Source: Acinetobacter sp. S54
Lineage (GTDB): Bacteria > Pseudomonadota > Gammaproteobacteria > Pseudomonadales > Moraxellaceae
Assembly (NCBI RefSeq): GCF_016624945.1
Contig: NZ_JACVUI010000002.1
Location: 310,001 to 374,000 of the forward strand
DNA length: 64,000 nt
Reading direction: 5' to 3'
Shown here piece by piece: positions 38,040-47,644 of this stretch. The stretch's first letter is position 1; every line of letters begins with the position of its first letter. The notes beneath the pieces were generated by a model. That model made no database searches and was not told where the DNA came from. It saw only the letters and a program-made list of their open reading frames with translations. The position numbers and the translations under genes are program-made.

Positions 38040-39434
38040 TCAAGACGTAGTCACAAGTGCAAAACCAATACCGCCATCGTCACCGTAATTGCCTGAGTTT
38101 TTCCAGCCAATACCACGTCCACCCACTACCAGTGACATTGTTATTGAAGATTCAGAGCTATTGGTGAACTGTACTTGTACACGTCCACCTGAACCTCCAC
38201 CACCGCCAAACGACCATTTTTCATCGCCGATGCCCCAAGCACCTGCACCACCACCATTTAAAGTACCGATACTTGACGCGATACCTGTTGCACCTTCTTG
38301 TCGATTCCAGCGCGAACCGATGACAGCAGCATTACCCGTCTGATTCGCAAGGATACTGAAATTAGCATCAGCAACTATATTGTTTGTTCCACCAGCTCCA
38401 GCTTCACCATTGAAGAAATACGAGCCATTACCCCAACGTCCCCCAGTTCCGCCTTTACCACCACCGACTGTGATCACGTTTGATGCATTCGTTAAAACGA
38501 TATTGCCGCCATCAGTACCCGAACAGTTTGGATCGCCGCCCGTATAAATCGAACCACCGCCGCCACCTCCAGCTGCAAACATATCAATCGTAATGGTTTG
38601 ATTGGCTTCAACTGTGAGTGAATGCGATCCTTCATAATATGTGGTTTGGCCTTCAGGATATTTACTGGTATCCATAATCAACACCGCCACTTGTTTATTC
38701 GGTATATATGTCAGTTTGAATGTGAGCGTTTGATTACCTTCCGTCTTATTGTCCGCAATAATATCCAGTGTTTTAGTCGCTTTACCCGTAGCGTCAAGAA
38801 TGAATTGACCCGATAAATCCGACGGTGAAATATCATCGGATTGAATCCCTGTAATAACCCAATCAACAGGGGTTCCAGCCGCTAATCCCGTCGTTTGCAA
38901 TGTGAACGTGACTTGTCCACCTTCATCGACTACCGTTTTATTTGAAGTGAGCTGATAAGTCGGCCCAGTTGCGCCATCTTCCAAACGTTGCCAGATGCGC
39001 GTTGTCGCAGTTTGAAACGATGAACCCGCATTAATACCTGAAATAGCACCGAGTGAATCACCTTGTGAACCCACACCTTGAGGCACATACGGCCATAACA
39101 CCCATGTCGTTTCATAGCCAAAAAATGGCTTTAACGCTAAAGCTGGATTGTAATCTGTGTTATTTGAACCGTGCCATGAACCGACATGATAAATCGCACT
39201 AGCCAGAGTCTTTAATTGAAATCGAATCGCTTGATAAAGCTGACTATTGTCTTGTGGATCAAGCTGAATATCCGATTGCTCTATCACATTCGCATTTTCT
39301 TCTTGCATTATATTGAGCCAAGACGGACTGACATAGGTTGCATCAACACCAGCCAGATCATCGTTGGCATGAAATCCTGCTTTGCCTTGTCCATTCACAT
39401 CGGCGCGGGCATTGATCGTATCAATTCGCTTCAT
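38040..39434 (-). CDS. phage tail fibre/adhesin with glycine-rich tip
   Basis: 464 residues. An N-terminal baseplate-binding part carries a conserved GWHG-type motif (YHVGSWHGSNN). A middle immunoglobulin/Calx-beta-like domain follows (about 165-265, VDEGGQVTFTLQTTGL). The C-terminal domain has many glycine clusters: AGGGGGGS, GGGKGGTGG, GGGAGAWG, FGGGGGSGG. Such tips fold as stacked polyglycine-II helices in T-even-like adhesins and bind outer-membrane receptors through the loops. The N-terminal part is shared with Mu-type fibres. Confidence 0.8.
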   Translation of the reverse strand: MKRIDTINARADVNGQGKAGFHANDDLAGVDATYVSPSWLNIMQEENANVIEQSDIQLDPQDNSQLYQAIRFQLKTLASAIYHVGSWHGSNNTDYNPALALKPFFGYETTWVLWPYVPQGVGSQGDSLGAISGINAGSSFQTATTRIWQRLEDGATGPTYQLTSNKTVVDEGGQVTFTLQTTGLAAGTPVDWVITGIQSDDISPSDLSGQFILDATGKATKTLDIIADNKTEGNQTLTFKLTYIPNKQVAVLIMDTSKYPEGQTTYYEGSHSLTVEANQTITIDMFAAGGGGGGSIYTGGDPNCSGTDGGNIVLTNASNVITVGGGKGGTGGRWGNGSYFFNGEAGAGGTNNIVADANFSILANQTGNAAVIGSRWNRQEGATGIASSIGTLNGGGAGAWGIGDEKWSFGGGGGSGGRVQVQFTNSSESSITMSLVVGGRGIGWKNSGNYGDDGGIGFALVTTS

Positions 39435-39971
39435 TTATATCTCCACAACATCTATTCGCAAAAATGCGGGTAAATAATTTTTAATAATGCATGCCATGTC
39501 GGCATTTAACGGTGTTCTAACGACTAATTTGACTTTGTAACGCAGTACTTCAGTATTGACTGGTGAATCACTTGGATCAGTGCATTTAAAAGGCTTAAAG
39601 TTGACTAGCTCGACCAGTTCAATCCCAAAAATCTGCAAGAGCTGCGCTACATAAGTTCGGTTTAAAACATTGGTGGTATGTCTGATCCAGTTGATAATTT
39701 CCAAACGTTCTTCGATTGTACGATTCACATTGGTTGTGCATTTAAGTGGTAAGCCCAACGCATTTTCATACTCATTGATTAATTCAACAGGTATTGAATT
39801 AATTACCTGAAGAAGTCTCTTGGCATCAAAATCAGCCTGAGCAAATGCCTTAGCATGTGCATAGATATCTTTGTCGATAGTTGAACCAGGAGCGCGATCA
39901 TAACCGCCTACAGGCAGCAATTGACGCAGTACAGAAGCATAAAGCTCAGTGGTTTGCTCTAATGTCATCAT
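39435..39971 (-). CDS. baseplate protein, Mu gp48-like (DUF2313)
   Basis: About 178 residues with the family segment LYASVLRQLLPVGGYDRAP near the start. ATG 39971 overlaps the stop of the gp47-like gene (ATGATGA), which fixes the start; longer forms read into that gene. It is part of the baseplate wedge and joins the fibres. Confidence 0.85.
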   Translation of the reverse strand: MMTLEQTTELYASVLRQLLPVGGYDRAPGSTIDKDIYAHAKAFAQADFDAKRLLQVINSIPVELINEYENALGLPLKCTTNVNRTIEERLEIINWIRHTTNVLNRTYVAQLLQIFGIELVELVNFKPFKCTDPSDSPVNTEVLRYKVKLVVRTPLNADMACIIKNYLPAFLRIDVVEI

Positions 39972-41017
39972 GCCGCACTCACTGATAGAGTGCCAAGACG
40001 TAACCACTTGGTGTACATCCAATTCACTTCAGGCACGATATTTGAAGATGGCGACAGTTGCACATCAGTCACATTATCAACTTCTAAAATACGTGCTGAC
40101 AAAATTGCCCATTGATAACTTTCTGCTGGTGCAATTTCAGCAAAATAATCACGAATCACTTGACGAACAGTATCTAAATCTACGTTTGAACCTGTGATGA
40201 TTGCAGTTACGGGCACAACTTGCTCAGTCGGTGAATAAACTAGACAATCCGCCCAAAAACCAGCATCGCCATCAAGCGCAGCTTGAGCTGAAGCAATGAG
40301 TACTGAACTTGGTAATGTTGGTGGTGTGCCTTTGGCAGTGATTGCAACATCCATCGACCCTAACCCTCGACGTTTGGGATACACATAAACTTCCCCAACG
40401 CCTGGCACATCTTTCATTTTTGCTTTGAGATCACTCTCACGATCACGTGAAAGCCCTAGCTGTTCTCTTTCTAACAACCGCGCGCGCCAATCTTCCAGAT
40501 CTTCCTGATCAGTTCCACCATTTAGACTAATAACGCTTACGGTTGAACTCAAACCCGCTTCAGGTGCAACCCACATTAAAGATGTACCGCTATAGTTCCA
40601 TCCAACTCCCGCCTGATCAGCCAATATCTCGATAATCGCTTCAATATTCGGCTGAAGAGAAATTGATGAAGTTACAGTCCAATAGTGACCCTTTCCATCT
40701 GTCACTTTTGCAGCGTTAGAAATCGTCAGATTCGCGTTAGAAATCGCTTTACCATTTCCACTCGCAAAAGTACCTGCGAGTCGTGGCAAGCCTAAACGCT
40801 CCGCATGAACGTACAAATATGGCTCGTCTGCTGTTGAGATAAAAAGCTGACGTTCAATATATTTTTGATGTTGATATAAGCCTTCAACCACCGCAGCTTC
40901 GCCATCCGCGCGAATGGCCGCATCAGAATCATCTGGCGCAGTAATACCAGTTAAATTCCTAACTTCCTGTAGGATAAGTTGACGAATCTGATTGTAAGTA
41001 GGAATTGAAAATGACAT
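39968..41017 (-). CDS. baseplate J-like protein, Mu gp47
   Basis: 349 residues, the baseplate wedge component that corresponds to P2 gpJ. Recognisable are the RLGLPRLAGTFASG segment, the loop region GGTDQEDLEDWRARLLER and the beta-rich PKRRGLGSMDVAI. It abuts the gp46-like gene with no gap. Confidence 0.9.
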   Translation of the reverse strand: MSFSIPTYNQIRQLILQEVRNLTGITAPDDSDAAIRADGEAAVVEGLYQHQKYIERQLFISTADEPYLYVHAERLGLPRLAGTFASGNGKAISNANLTISNAAKVTDGKGHYWTVTSSISLQPNIEAIIEILADQAGVGWNYSGTSLMWVAPEAGLSSTVSVISLNGGTDQEDLEDWRARLLEREQLGLSRDRESDLKAKMKDVPGVGEVYVYPKRRGLGSMDVAITAKGTPPTLPSSVLIASAQAALDGDAGFWADCLVYSPTEQVVPVTAIITGSNVDLDTVRQVIRDYFAEIAPAESYQWAILSARILEVDNVTDVQLSPSSNIVPEVNWMYTKWLRLGTLSVSAA

Positions 41018-41380
41018 TTAGCCACCCACTGCAACAAAATAAGTGATCGTTTGTTTTTCACCAGTCAGACGTACTGCATCAATCGTTAAATCAATACGAC
41101 TTCTTTCTTTTTGTGATGCAACCGTCGTAATTGACGATAAACGTCCTGGTACAAGTCCAGCCAGAGCCTCATCTGCAATTTGCTTCACAAGTCCAATCAT
41201 GCGTGGCACATCTTTAGAACGTTGCAATGTGTAGAATCGACTGCCTAAATTCGGATTCGCCCAATAACGTCCACGCTGAATATTTAAGCGATTGCAAATC
41301 GATTGAACAACATCAACAGTAAAAGCCTCATCAAGTGAAGTCAGCACATAATCTTTTGTTTCTAAATTAATATTCGCCAT
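41018..41380 (-). CDS. baseplate wedge protein, Mu gp46 (gpW/gp25-like)
   Basis: 120 residues, with the typical NIQRGRYWANPNLGSRF segment and a C-terminal beta pair ending VGG. gp25-like proteins start sheath polymerisation on the baseplate. Confidence 0.85.
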   Translation of the reverse strand: MANINLETKDYVLTSLDEAFTVDVVQSICNRLNIQRGRYWANPNLGSRFYTLQRSKDVPRMIGLVKQIADEALAGLVPGRLSSITTVASQKERSRIDLTIDAVRLTGEKQTITYFVAVGG

Positions 41381-41392
41381 GTTTTATTTACC

Positions 41393-41851
41393 TCACATTT
41401 GCTCATTTGGCACTGAAGTGTTGCCGTGTTTATGTCCGTTATATGTACTGCGTATTTCTTGCATTGATCCTTTTTTATCGAACACCTCCCCATCAACATG
41501 CAGGTCACAATTCAGCTTTGCCCCATTCTCACCAAGACGGAACTCGTTTCCGAACTGATCAAAAATGCATGTTTCTCCTTCTGCAACTTCGACCATGACT
41601 GAAGCACCAGTCGATCCGATGACTACAGTTCGGCTAGTTTTGCCATCAAGGGGTAAGATCACCACTTTTGCACCTGGTGGAATCCATGAAGCAAAACCGA
41701 CATGTTGAATCACTTCAATGTCTTGTAATACTTCATCATTCAGACCTTTGATCTGAAGTGTTTTTGAAGTAGTCCGAGCAACTAATCCAAAAAAAGCCTG
41801 GCGCACTTGATTAGCCGTACTAGCGATTTGTTTACGCATCGTTTTAATCAT
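41393..41851 (-). CDS. baseplate spike protein, Mu gp45 (gpV-like)
   Basis: About 152 residues from ATG 41851, which has GAGG six bases upstream. The OB-like beta-barrel part contains VGFASWIPPGAKVVILPLDGKT and the C-terminal part is a needle of short beta repeats. In Mu this trimer is the membrane-piercing spike. It overlaps gpP by eight bases. Confidence 0.87.
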   Translation of the reverse strand: MIKTMRKQIASTANQVRQAFFGLVARTTSKTLQIKGLNDEVLQDIEVIQHVGFASWIPPGAKVVILPLDGKTSRTVVIGSTGASVMVEVAEGETCIFDQFGNEFRLGENGAKLNCDLHVDGEVFDKKGSMQEIRSTYNGHKHGNTSVPNEQM

Positions 41852-42953
41852 GAGATGCCTCACTTTGCTTTTGTTTTTGGGTTTTCTTTTTCTGCTGCTT
41901 TGGCTGTTCTTGTTTAAGTTTTAATGGCTGCGCCCAATCGCCCTGACGTTTAAGTTTCAAGCGTGTGGTTTTACCGTTGTTGCGTGACAAAGTAAGTGTT
42001 CGCCCCATGACGACCCACTTTGCATTTGCACGAAGAAGAGCATCGCTTTGAAAATTGACTGTACAGCCTGTTTGCCAAACTTTGCCGTCAATGAGCCAAC
42101 CAGCCACATCACAATTTAATGTGTAGGCTTCTAGGTCATTGTCATGAATAACTTTATTCAGAAGTGCTTGTGCTTCGGCTTGGTTTTCAACTTCACCCGA
42201 AGTCACCAGTTTTAAGCGTTGATATGAATATGGCGTACTGGATGAACCTTCAGCCAGAATTTTATTAGCATCCGAGTCCTGGCTAAGAATCTGAATATCG
42301 GTAAAGACTTGAGAAACATCTTCGTCATATTCAGCATTGATTACGTTATTATCTTTGCCGTAAGACATTAAAGTCAAAGCCGTTTGAACCTGATAAGAAC
42401 TAGCAAAAGGATCACCAACCACTAGTGTTCCGTTTGCTTCTAGCCAGATATGCTGACCAGTGACCTGAGCGGCCTTAACAAGTGAATCCCAAATACTTTC
42501 ACCTGGCTCAACTGAAACTTTATTCTTCAGCCAAGATGTATTTTGAATCTCAAACTTATTGAATAAAGATGCAAGGTTGCCATCTTTGACATAGCGATTG
42601 ACCAGCTCTTGCAAAGTAAGCTGCTTACCGTTAAAAATCGGAACTGAGCAATCTAAAAGCTGTCCTGCTAGATCACGACCATTTAGATTGATCACACGGC
42701 CAGCGCGTCCCACAATGTCTTTTAAATTATCTATGATGCCCGTCAGTACCAGCTCTTTACCGTAGTAAACCTTTGCCGTAGCACCTGCTTTAATACGTGG
42801 ATCAAGATTGCCTACGCTTGGATTCCATAATGTTAGACTCCATCCATCTGCTGGTGTATCAATCGCACTATCAAGGCTTGCTTCGTCCCAAGTCGTGCAT
42901 TCAATACCGTTTACGACTAGGCGAATTTCTTTATTTTGGTTATCAACGAGCAT
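41844..42953 (-). CDS. baseplate hub protein, Mu gpP/gp44-like
   Basis: 369 residues. Corresponds to the hub protein (gpD of P2, gp27 of T4), with GWSLTLWNPSV near the start and a lysine/glutamine-rich C-terminal tail (QPKQQKKKTQKQKQ), unusual for the family and possibly disordered. It starts inside the last codons of gpN. Confidence 0.85.
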   Translation of the reverse strand: MLVDNQNKEIRLVVNGIECTTWDEASLDSAIDTPADGWSLTLWNPSVGNLDPRIKAGATAKVYYGKELVLTGIIDNLKDIVGRAGRVINLNGRDLAGQLLDCSVPIFNGKQLTLQELVNRYVKDGNLASLFNKFEIQNTSWLKNKVSVEPGESIWDSLVKAAQVTGQHIWLEANGTLVVGDPFASSYQVQTALTLMSYGKDNNVINAEYDEDVSQVFTDIQILSQDSDANKILAEGSSSTPYSYQRLKLVTSGEVENQAEAQALLNKVIHDNDLEAYTLNCDVAGWLIDGKVWQTGCTVNFQSDALLRANAKWVVMGRTLTLSRNNGKTTRLKLKRQGDWAQPLKLKQEQPKQQKKKTQKQKQSEASHD

Positions 42954-44148
42954 AGACAGTCAACTCCTGTCCTGCCCGAAGTACCGCAGGATTTTCAAGA
43001 TTCGGATTTAGACGCAGGATCTCGCTTGAACGTGTGAAATCACCATAAAGTTGGTGAGCAAGTAAATGTACTGTTGATGGTAGTTTGATGACCGTTGTTG
43101 TGATCGGTGGACGTGCTTCAATGAGTTCCTGAATCTGCTCATGAATCTGGTCTGCGGCTTGCTTATAGACTGCGATTTGCGTAACAGGCTGTAGATTATT
43201 GCTATCCGCAATTTCAGCCGAAATAGAACGTTCTTGAACAATGGTAGATTGCAAGTCCTGGCGTACACGTTGCCGAATAACGGCTAGTTCTGGCGGGGTT
43301 AAGCTTGCTTCAGTTGAATTGGCTTTTGCCGTTTCTTCACGTGTCAGATTCACGATTTGTTGAGCCACCGCAACTTGTGAAGTGACCGTTGTTGCTCTCC
43401 ACAACTGTTTTAATGCAGGGCTAGAATTATTATCGTCAAAGACTGCGCCAAGTTTTTCGACACGTTTAGCAAGACTACGCCATTTCGACATGGCTGAAAT
43501 ATCAGTCACATCAAACGTCACTAGCTTACTCACATCACTAACCAAGCCATACGCCCAGCTCGCAGGCGATAAAACATTATCAATATTCTTTTGTGTATTA
43601 TTGATTAATTTATATGCAGATTGCAGGCCGTTTCGGATTTTACTCACAGTATTGAAAAAGGCGTTACTATCTGATCGTTCTAACGCTTTAAGTTCTTTTT
43701 CTAACGATTGTGCTGGAGTAGCTAAGATTTGCTCATAATCGATACTTTCAACTGTGGATGTTGGAATGAATAAAGAGCGTTCTTCATCTTCAGCTTTGAG
43801 AAAATCAATCGATAAACCCACATAATCAGGGTTTTCAGCGTCGTGTACTTCTTGCCATGAATGCGCATACACTTGGGCAATACCATGAATTGGATGAATC
43901 AGTTCACCCGATCCAGTTTCAACAAGTGCTGCTGTAAGGGCTTTTAGCCAGGGTAAATAATAATCACCTGTGTAAAGTGCTGTCACTGAGATTTTACGGG
44001 GATCAAGCCCCATATCTTCGATTTGTGCTGCGTTAGAATATGGAGCCTGGTGAATTGCTAGAGATTTTGTATAAGCGTCAGTAATCGAAACGGTATCAAA
44101 CGTTACACCCCGAAAACTGCCTTCATATAAATCTGTTTCCCAGCCCAT
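42943..44148 (-). CDS. DNA circularization/tail protein, Mu gpN-like
   Basis: About 402 residues, starting MGWETDLYEGSFRGVTF, which matches the N-terminal family pattern. I place the start at ATG 44148, not at the upstream ATG pair at 44166/44163. The latter is inside a 64-bp repeat that acts as leader, and its GGGG supplies the ribosome-binding site. In this form the start lies 54 bp from the late motif, as in the other operons. A LysM-like tail (STVHLLAHQLYGDFTR) is present. Confidence 0.82.
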   Translation of the reverse strand: MGWETDLYEGSFRGVTFDTVSITDAYTKSLAIHQAPYSNAAQIEDMGLDPRKISVTALYTGDYYLPWLKALTAALVETGSGELIHPIHGIAQVYAHSWQEVHDAENPDYVGLSIDFLKAEDEERSLFIPTSTVESIDYEQILATPAQSLEKELKALERSDSNAFFNTVSKIRNGLQSAYKLINNTQKNIDNVLSPASWAYGLVSDVSKLVTFDVTDISAMSKWRSLAKRVEKLGAVFDDNNSSPALKQLWRATTVTSQVAVAQQIVNLTREETAKANSTEASLTPPELAVIRQRVRQDLQSTIVQERSISAEIADSNNLQPVTQIAVYKQAADQIHEQIQELIEARPPITTTVIKLPSTVHLLAHQLYGDFTRSSEILRLNPNLENPAVLRAGQELTVYAR

Positions 44149-44160
44149 AAAAAATAACCC

Positions 44161-44224
44161 CATCATACGATAGGGTTATTGTGAAAAAATCAGTCTATAA
44201 AGTTAGACGGAACGACTTCCTATT
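44161..44224. repeat. 64-bp direct repeat, copy 1
   Basis: Identical over all 64 bases to 62351-62414. Read on the minus strand it contains the late promoter motif, a leader and ATGATG(G/A)GG, which provides the ribosome-binding site for the next start codon. Copy 1 serves gpN. Confidence 0.95.
44202..44220 (-). promoter_or_regulatory. phage late promoter motif, copy 5
   Basis: Minus strand GGAAGTCGTTCCGTCTAAC. It lies 54 bp upstream of the gpN start. See the entry at 62392 for the shared features. Confidence 0.7.
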
Positions 44225-44237
44225 ATATATTTTAAGA

Positions 44238-44861
44238 TTATCTGTTTTCAGGAAGATCAAACAATCCCACTAAATATGGTGCGCTAGTTGTACCACCAGT
44301 TGAGTTAGTAAAACCTATTTTGCCAATTACAACACCACAGAATGCACCATGAGACTCAGCAGTTAAATCTCCCGTTGACCCAACAGCAAGAACTCTCGTT
44401 ACATCAGTATAATTTGTAACTATACCAGCATGATAGACTGGAAAACCTCCAGATCGATCCACTTCAATCTCAACAATTTGACCTTGAACACATAACCTTT
44501 TGCCACGCTCGTTGAAAGAATCTTTTAAAATTTTCCCACGACTTGAAGACTCAAGATTTTTTATATCGCTTATTTTAGTTTTGTGATTTTCCATCCAAAT
44601 TGCCATAAGTCCTGCTGCTACTGGGAAAGCATCAAACTCATCTGACATTTTAGGTTTTAGCATTGAAATTACATCAGGTAATGTTTGTTTGGATAGTAAA
44701 AGTTCAAGTCCTTTTTCTTCATCAGTTTTTTCTCTATCGGCTGGTTTTTCTTGTGCTATAGCTGGTTGAATTGTATTTTCATCATTAGATGATTTAGGTT
44801 CTTTTGAACACCCTATTAAGCCCAACATACAGATAAAAGTTGTTAATACTAATTTTTTCAT
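44238..44861 (-). CDS. phage-carried lipoprotein (cargo gene)
   Basis: 207 residues with an N-terminal lipobox (LIGC near residue 18) after a short hydrophobic segment. A Glu/Lys-rich linker and a globular domain follow (LCVQGQIVEIEVDRSGG, CGVVIGKIGFTNSTGG). Mu has no such gene between tape measure and gpN. Ribosome-binding site GGGG is ten bases before ATG. It has the features of a lysogenic-conversion or entry-blocking gene: small, lipid-anchored, structurally unrelated to its neighbours. No known family recognised. Confidence 0.75.
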   Translation of the reverse strand: MKKLVLTTFICMLGLIGCSKEPKSSNDENTIQPAIAQEKPADREKTDEEKGLELLLSKQTLPDVISMLKPKMSDEFDAFPVAAGLMAIWMENHKTKISDIKNLESSSRGKILKDSFNERGKRLCVQGQIVEIEVDRSGGFPVYHAGIVTNYTDVTRVLAVGSTGDLTAESHGAFCGVVIGKIGFTNSTGGTTSAPYLVGLFDLPENR

Positions 44862-44916
44862 AAAGTTCCCCTGTATATGAACTGACCATTTTACTTAACT
44901 TTTAAAAGCTAAAAAA

Positions 44917-47079
44917 CTATTTTGATATTAAAGGACTATAAGGCACAGTTCCGAACCGATTTGACTGTTTTTGAGCCTCACCGCTAACAGAATCTAACAT
45001 AGAGCCACCATGAATCATAATTGGACGATTGCCAAAGTTCGATAAGTCACCACGCATAGCTCGGAGTTCAGTAAGAAATTGCGCGTTCATTTGTAATTGT
45101 TGATCTGTTTTTTGATTCTGTTGTTCTTGTTGAGCAATCATTTCATCATACTTAGCTTGAGCATCTAATGCAGCCTGAGCTTCATCATTACCGAATGCAG
45201 CAAGGACTTGGGTAATTTTCTCACCCGCCCAATCATCAAATTTTTGACCCGTTTCTGTCGTCATGTACATGTTTCGCGCTGCTGTACCAATTCCATATCC
45301 TGCCACACCTGCAACGGCTAACTGACCACCCACTCGCATTGCAGTCCCTGCTCCTCCAGCAGCTAACCCACCAACCGCACCGCCTCCTGCTTTTCCACCT
45401 AACACACCGCCTATAGCAGCCCCACCTGTTACCCCTGCAAGTGCGGTCATAGCAACAGTGGTTCCCGCAATGGCTTTAGATAAGTTTGGATATTGATCAG
45501 CATACTCAGATAGTTTTAAAGAGGTATCACCAATCACATCGGTTAAACCGCGCATAGCCTCAAATTCAGAATTTTTCTTTGTAACCAAACCAGCATTCAC
45601 ACCATAGCTTGCAGTATCTCGCATCGTCCCTGCATCATCTGTAAGCGACTGGAGACCGAGTTCCTGATTTGCTTTTGTGATACGTTGCATCTCATCCCAT
45701 TGAGACACCATCGCCACACCAGCAGATAAAGCCTGCATATCTGGCAAGACATTGGAAAGTGCAGACTGTTGAAGAATACCCTGCTTACTTTCGAGTATTT
45801 GCTGACGTTCTTCGGAGTTACCCGCCTTCTTTAAGTCACCCATGACCTGACGATAACGAGAATCCTTTTGCATCGCTTTAGCTAAAGCTTCACCAAACAC
45901 ATCAAAACGCGTTTTACCTTGTTCTGCACCTTTTAAATATTCTTTCTCAAGATCAATGCCATAATCTTTTTTTAAGGTTTTCTTTGTCGGATCAGCATTC
46001 ATTTTATTTAAAAGATTTACAACATTATTACCAGCTTCATCCGCACCTCCTGCTGTTGACATAGCAACTTGGTTTAAAGCCATAAGTTGAGATGCTTGTC
46101 TCTTTTGATTGGCTGGATCAGATGGCAACATCCCATATTGTTTATTTAAATATTTTGCCAAATCTCTCGTTTCAAAATTTCCTTCCTTACCTGCCTGAAC
46201 TGCATAACTCATATATTCACGTTCATTGAGTTTTTTTGCTCTTGCAGCTACAGATAGTTGAGTAAAATCCAATATATCACCGCCTGAAGCTTGAGCGGCT
46301 TCAGCCGCAGCACTTAATGCGCCTTTAAGATTGGTTTCTGTTTCTGCATTAGTTGATCCTTTATATTTACCTGAAGCCACTAAGCTATTTAAACCAGTCA
46401 AAACATCATCAGTGGTCTGGCCGTATTTTTTTGCTGTAGATGAAATAATTCCACGTAATCTATCCTGACCAGCTTTACGATCATTTTTATCGTCATAGGT
46501 CGTAATAGATAACTGAGCTAAATCTTTTTCATACTGAATTGCATCCCTCACTGGGCGCTGGATCGCGTAAACCCCACCAGCAACAGCTCCAGCAAGCATC
46601 GTTCCTTTCTGTAGAGTACCGATCCCTGTTCCAGTAACTTGAGGCGACTGCACCTTAACGGCTTTTTGTATTTGATCAGTTTTACCCAATTCACGATTTA
46701 ATTGAGCAACACGCTGATTCATAGCTGCATACGCACGTTGCATATCGTTCGCAGTCATTACACCTTTGCGCTGAAGCCTTCCTAGCTCTGCATAATTTGC
46801 TTGGGTTTTACGAATTTCAGCATTAATTTCTTTCTCTGTTCTCAACCCAAGTTTACGTGCAGTATCAGAAGCCTTTACTAAATTTACTTGCTTACCCAAT
46901 TCACCCGCAATCTTTTTAGCTGTGTTCAATTGATCCGCTTGAATTGGCTTGAGGCGTTGTGATTCCTGATTAACCTTTTGTACTGCTTTATATTGAACGT
47001 CACCAATACGAGCTAACTCTTTGCCAACATCTCCCTTTAACTTAATTGTTAAAGCTACAGTAGTATTTGATCCTGACAT
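44917..47079 (-). CDS. tail tape measure protein, Mu gp42-like
   Basis: 720 residues, alternating long helical segments with an inner hydrophobic glycine/alanine-rich region (about 535-610, AGGAGTAMRVG and GVAGYGIGTAARN), typical of tape-measure proteins that set tail length and may form a channel. The N-terminal part (SNTTVALTIKLKGDVG) is a family marker. Follows the chaperone pair as expected. Confidence 0.9.
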   Translation of the reverse strand: MSGSNTTVALTIKLKGDVGKELARIGDVQYKAVQKVNQESQRLKPIQADQLNTAKKIAGELGKQVNLVKASDTARKLGLRTEKEINAEIRKTQANYAELGRLQRKGVMTANDMQRAYAAMNQRVAQLNRELGKTDQIQKAVKVQSPQVTGTGIGTLQKGTMLAGAVAGGVYAIQRPVRDAIQYEKDLAQLSITTYDDKNDRKAGQDRLRGIISSTAKKYGQTTDDVLTGLNSLVASGKYKGSTNAETETNLKGALSAAAEAAQASGGDILDFTQLSVAARAKKLNEREYMSYAVQAGKEGNFETRDLAKYLNKQYGMLPSDPANQKRQASQLMALNQVAMSTAGGADEAGNNVVNLLNKMNADPTKKTLKKDYGIDLEKEYLKGAEQGKTRFDVFGEALAKAMQKDSRYRQVMGDLKKAGNSEERQQILESKQGILQQSALSNVLPDMQALSAGVAMVSQWDEMQRITKANQELGLQSLTDDAGTMRDTASYGVNAGLVTKKNSEFEAMRGLTDVIGDTSLKLSEYADQYPNLSKAIAGTTVAMTALAGVTGGAAIGGVLGGKAGGGAVGGLAAGGAGTAMRVGGQLAVAGVAGYGIGTAARNMYMTTETGQKFDDWAGEKITQVLAAFGNDEAQAALDAQAKYDEMIAQQEQQNQKTDQQLQMNAQFLTELRAMRGDLSNFGNRPIMIHGGSMLDSVSGEAQKQSNRFGTVPYSPLISK

Positions 47080-47081
47080 GA

Positions 47082-47281
47082 CTATTTACCCTTTTTTTGG
47101 CGACGAGTAGCGATTTTACGTTTTCCTCCACCTGTAGCTGAGCTAGGTGTGGATTGGGTTGCGGATGTAGATTCTTTATGGGTATTTTTTTGCCGCCCAC
47201 TCAAGAGCAAGTGAAACGCTGTGCAAACTGGCATTGATAAGGCTTCGGTGTATGAAATACCAGTTTGCAAAAGCGGTGTAA
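47082..47281 (-). CDS. frameshift extension of the tail assembly chaperone (gp41'-like)
   Basis: Short frame open upstream of its first candidate start, reading LITPLLQTGISYTEAL and then a lysine-rich tail (RKIATRRQKKGK). In Mu and many other phages the second chaperone is made only as a fusion through a ribosomal frameshift. The shift here would be -1 relative to the upstream gene. No standard XXXYYYZ heptamer is visible in the overlap, so the slip site is undefined. Confidence 0.6.
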
Positions 47282-47644
47282 TTAAGCTGATTCTATCGAA
47301 TCCTCGCTCTCTACTGACGGTATATCTTCGCTCTCGGCTATTTCCTTTGCATCCAATTGTGAACGTAATGAAATTAAATAATCACGGTTTTGGCGTGACG
47401 TGCTTGCAAGCATTTCATAAGAAACAGGAATTTCTTTGCTATTTTCATCGACTAGTTTTGTCATAGAAGCAAGATCAATAATTTCGATCCATTGACCAGG
47501 TAATGCAGTGGCTTGAGCTTGATAATATTGTTCTGTGGTCTGTTGAACCATCACAATATTTTTAGTTTTTACTGTTTGTTGCCCAACCAACGCGAGCATC
47601 GCAACAGGTAGAGTACCTTCAATTTTCATAACTTTAGACCTCAC
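47282..47644 (-). CDS. tail assembly chaperone, Mu gp41-like
   Basis: 120 residues, starting MRSKVMKIEGTLPVAMLALVG, with a helical, acidic C-terminal end (SEDIPSVESEDSIESA). Lies between tail tube and tape measure, the invariant position of this chaperone. Four-base overlap with the tube gene. Confidence 0.82.
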   Translation of the reverse strand: MRSKVMKIEGTLPVAMLALVGQQTVKTKNIVMVQQTTEQYYQAQATALPGQWIEIIDLASMTKLVDENSKEIPVSYEMLASTSRQNRDYLISLRSQLDAKEIAESEDIPSVESEDSIESA

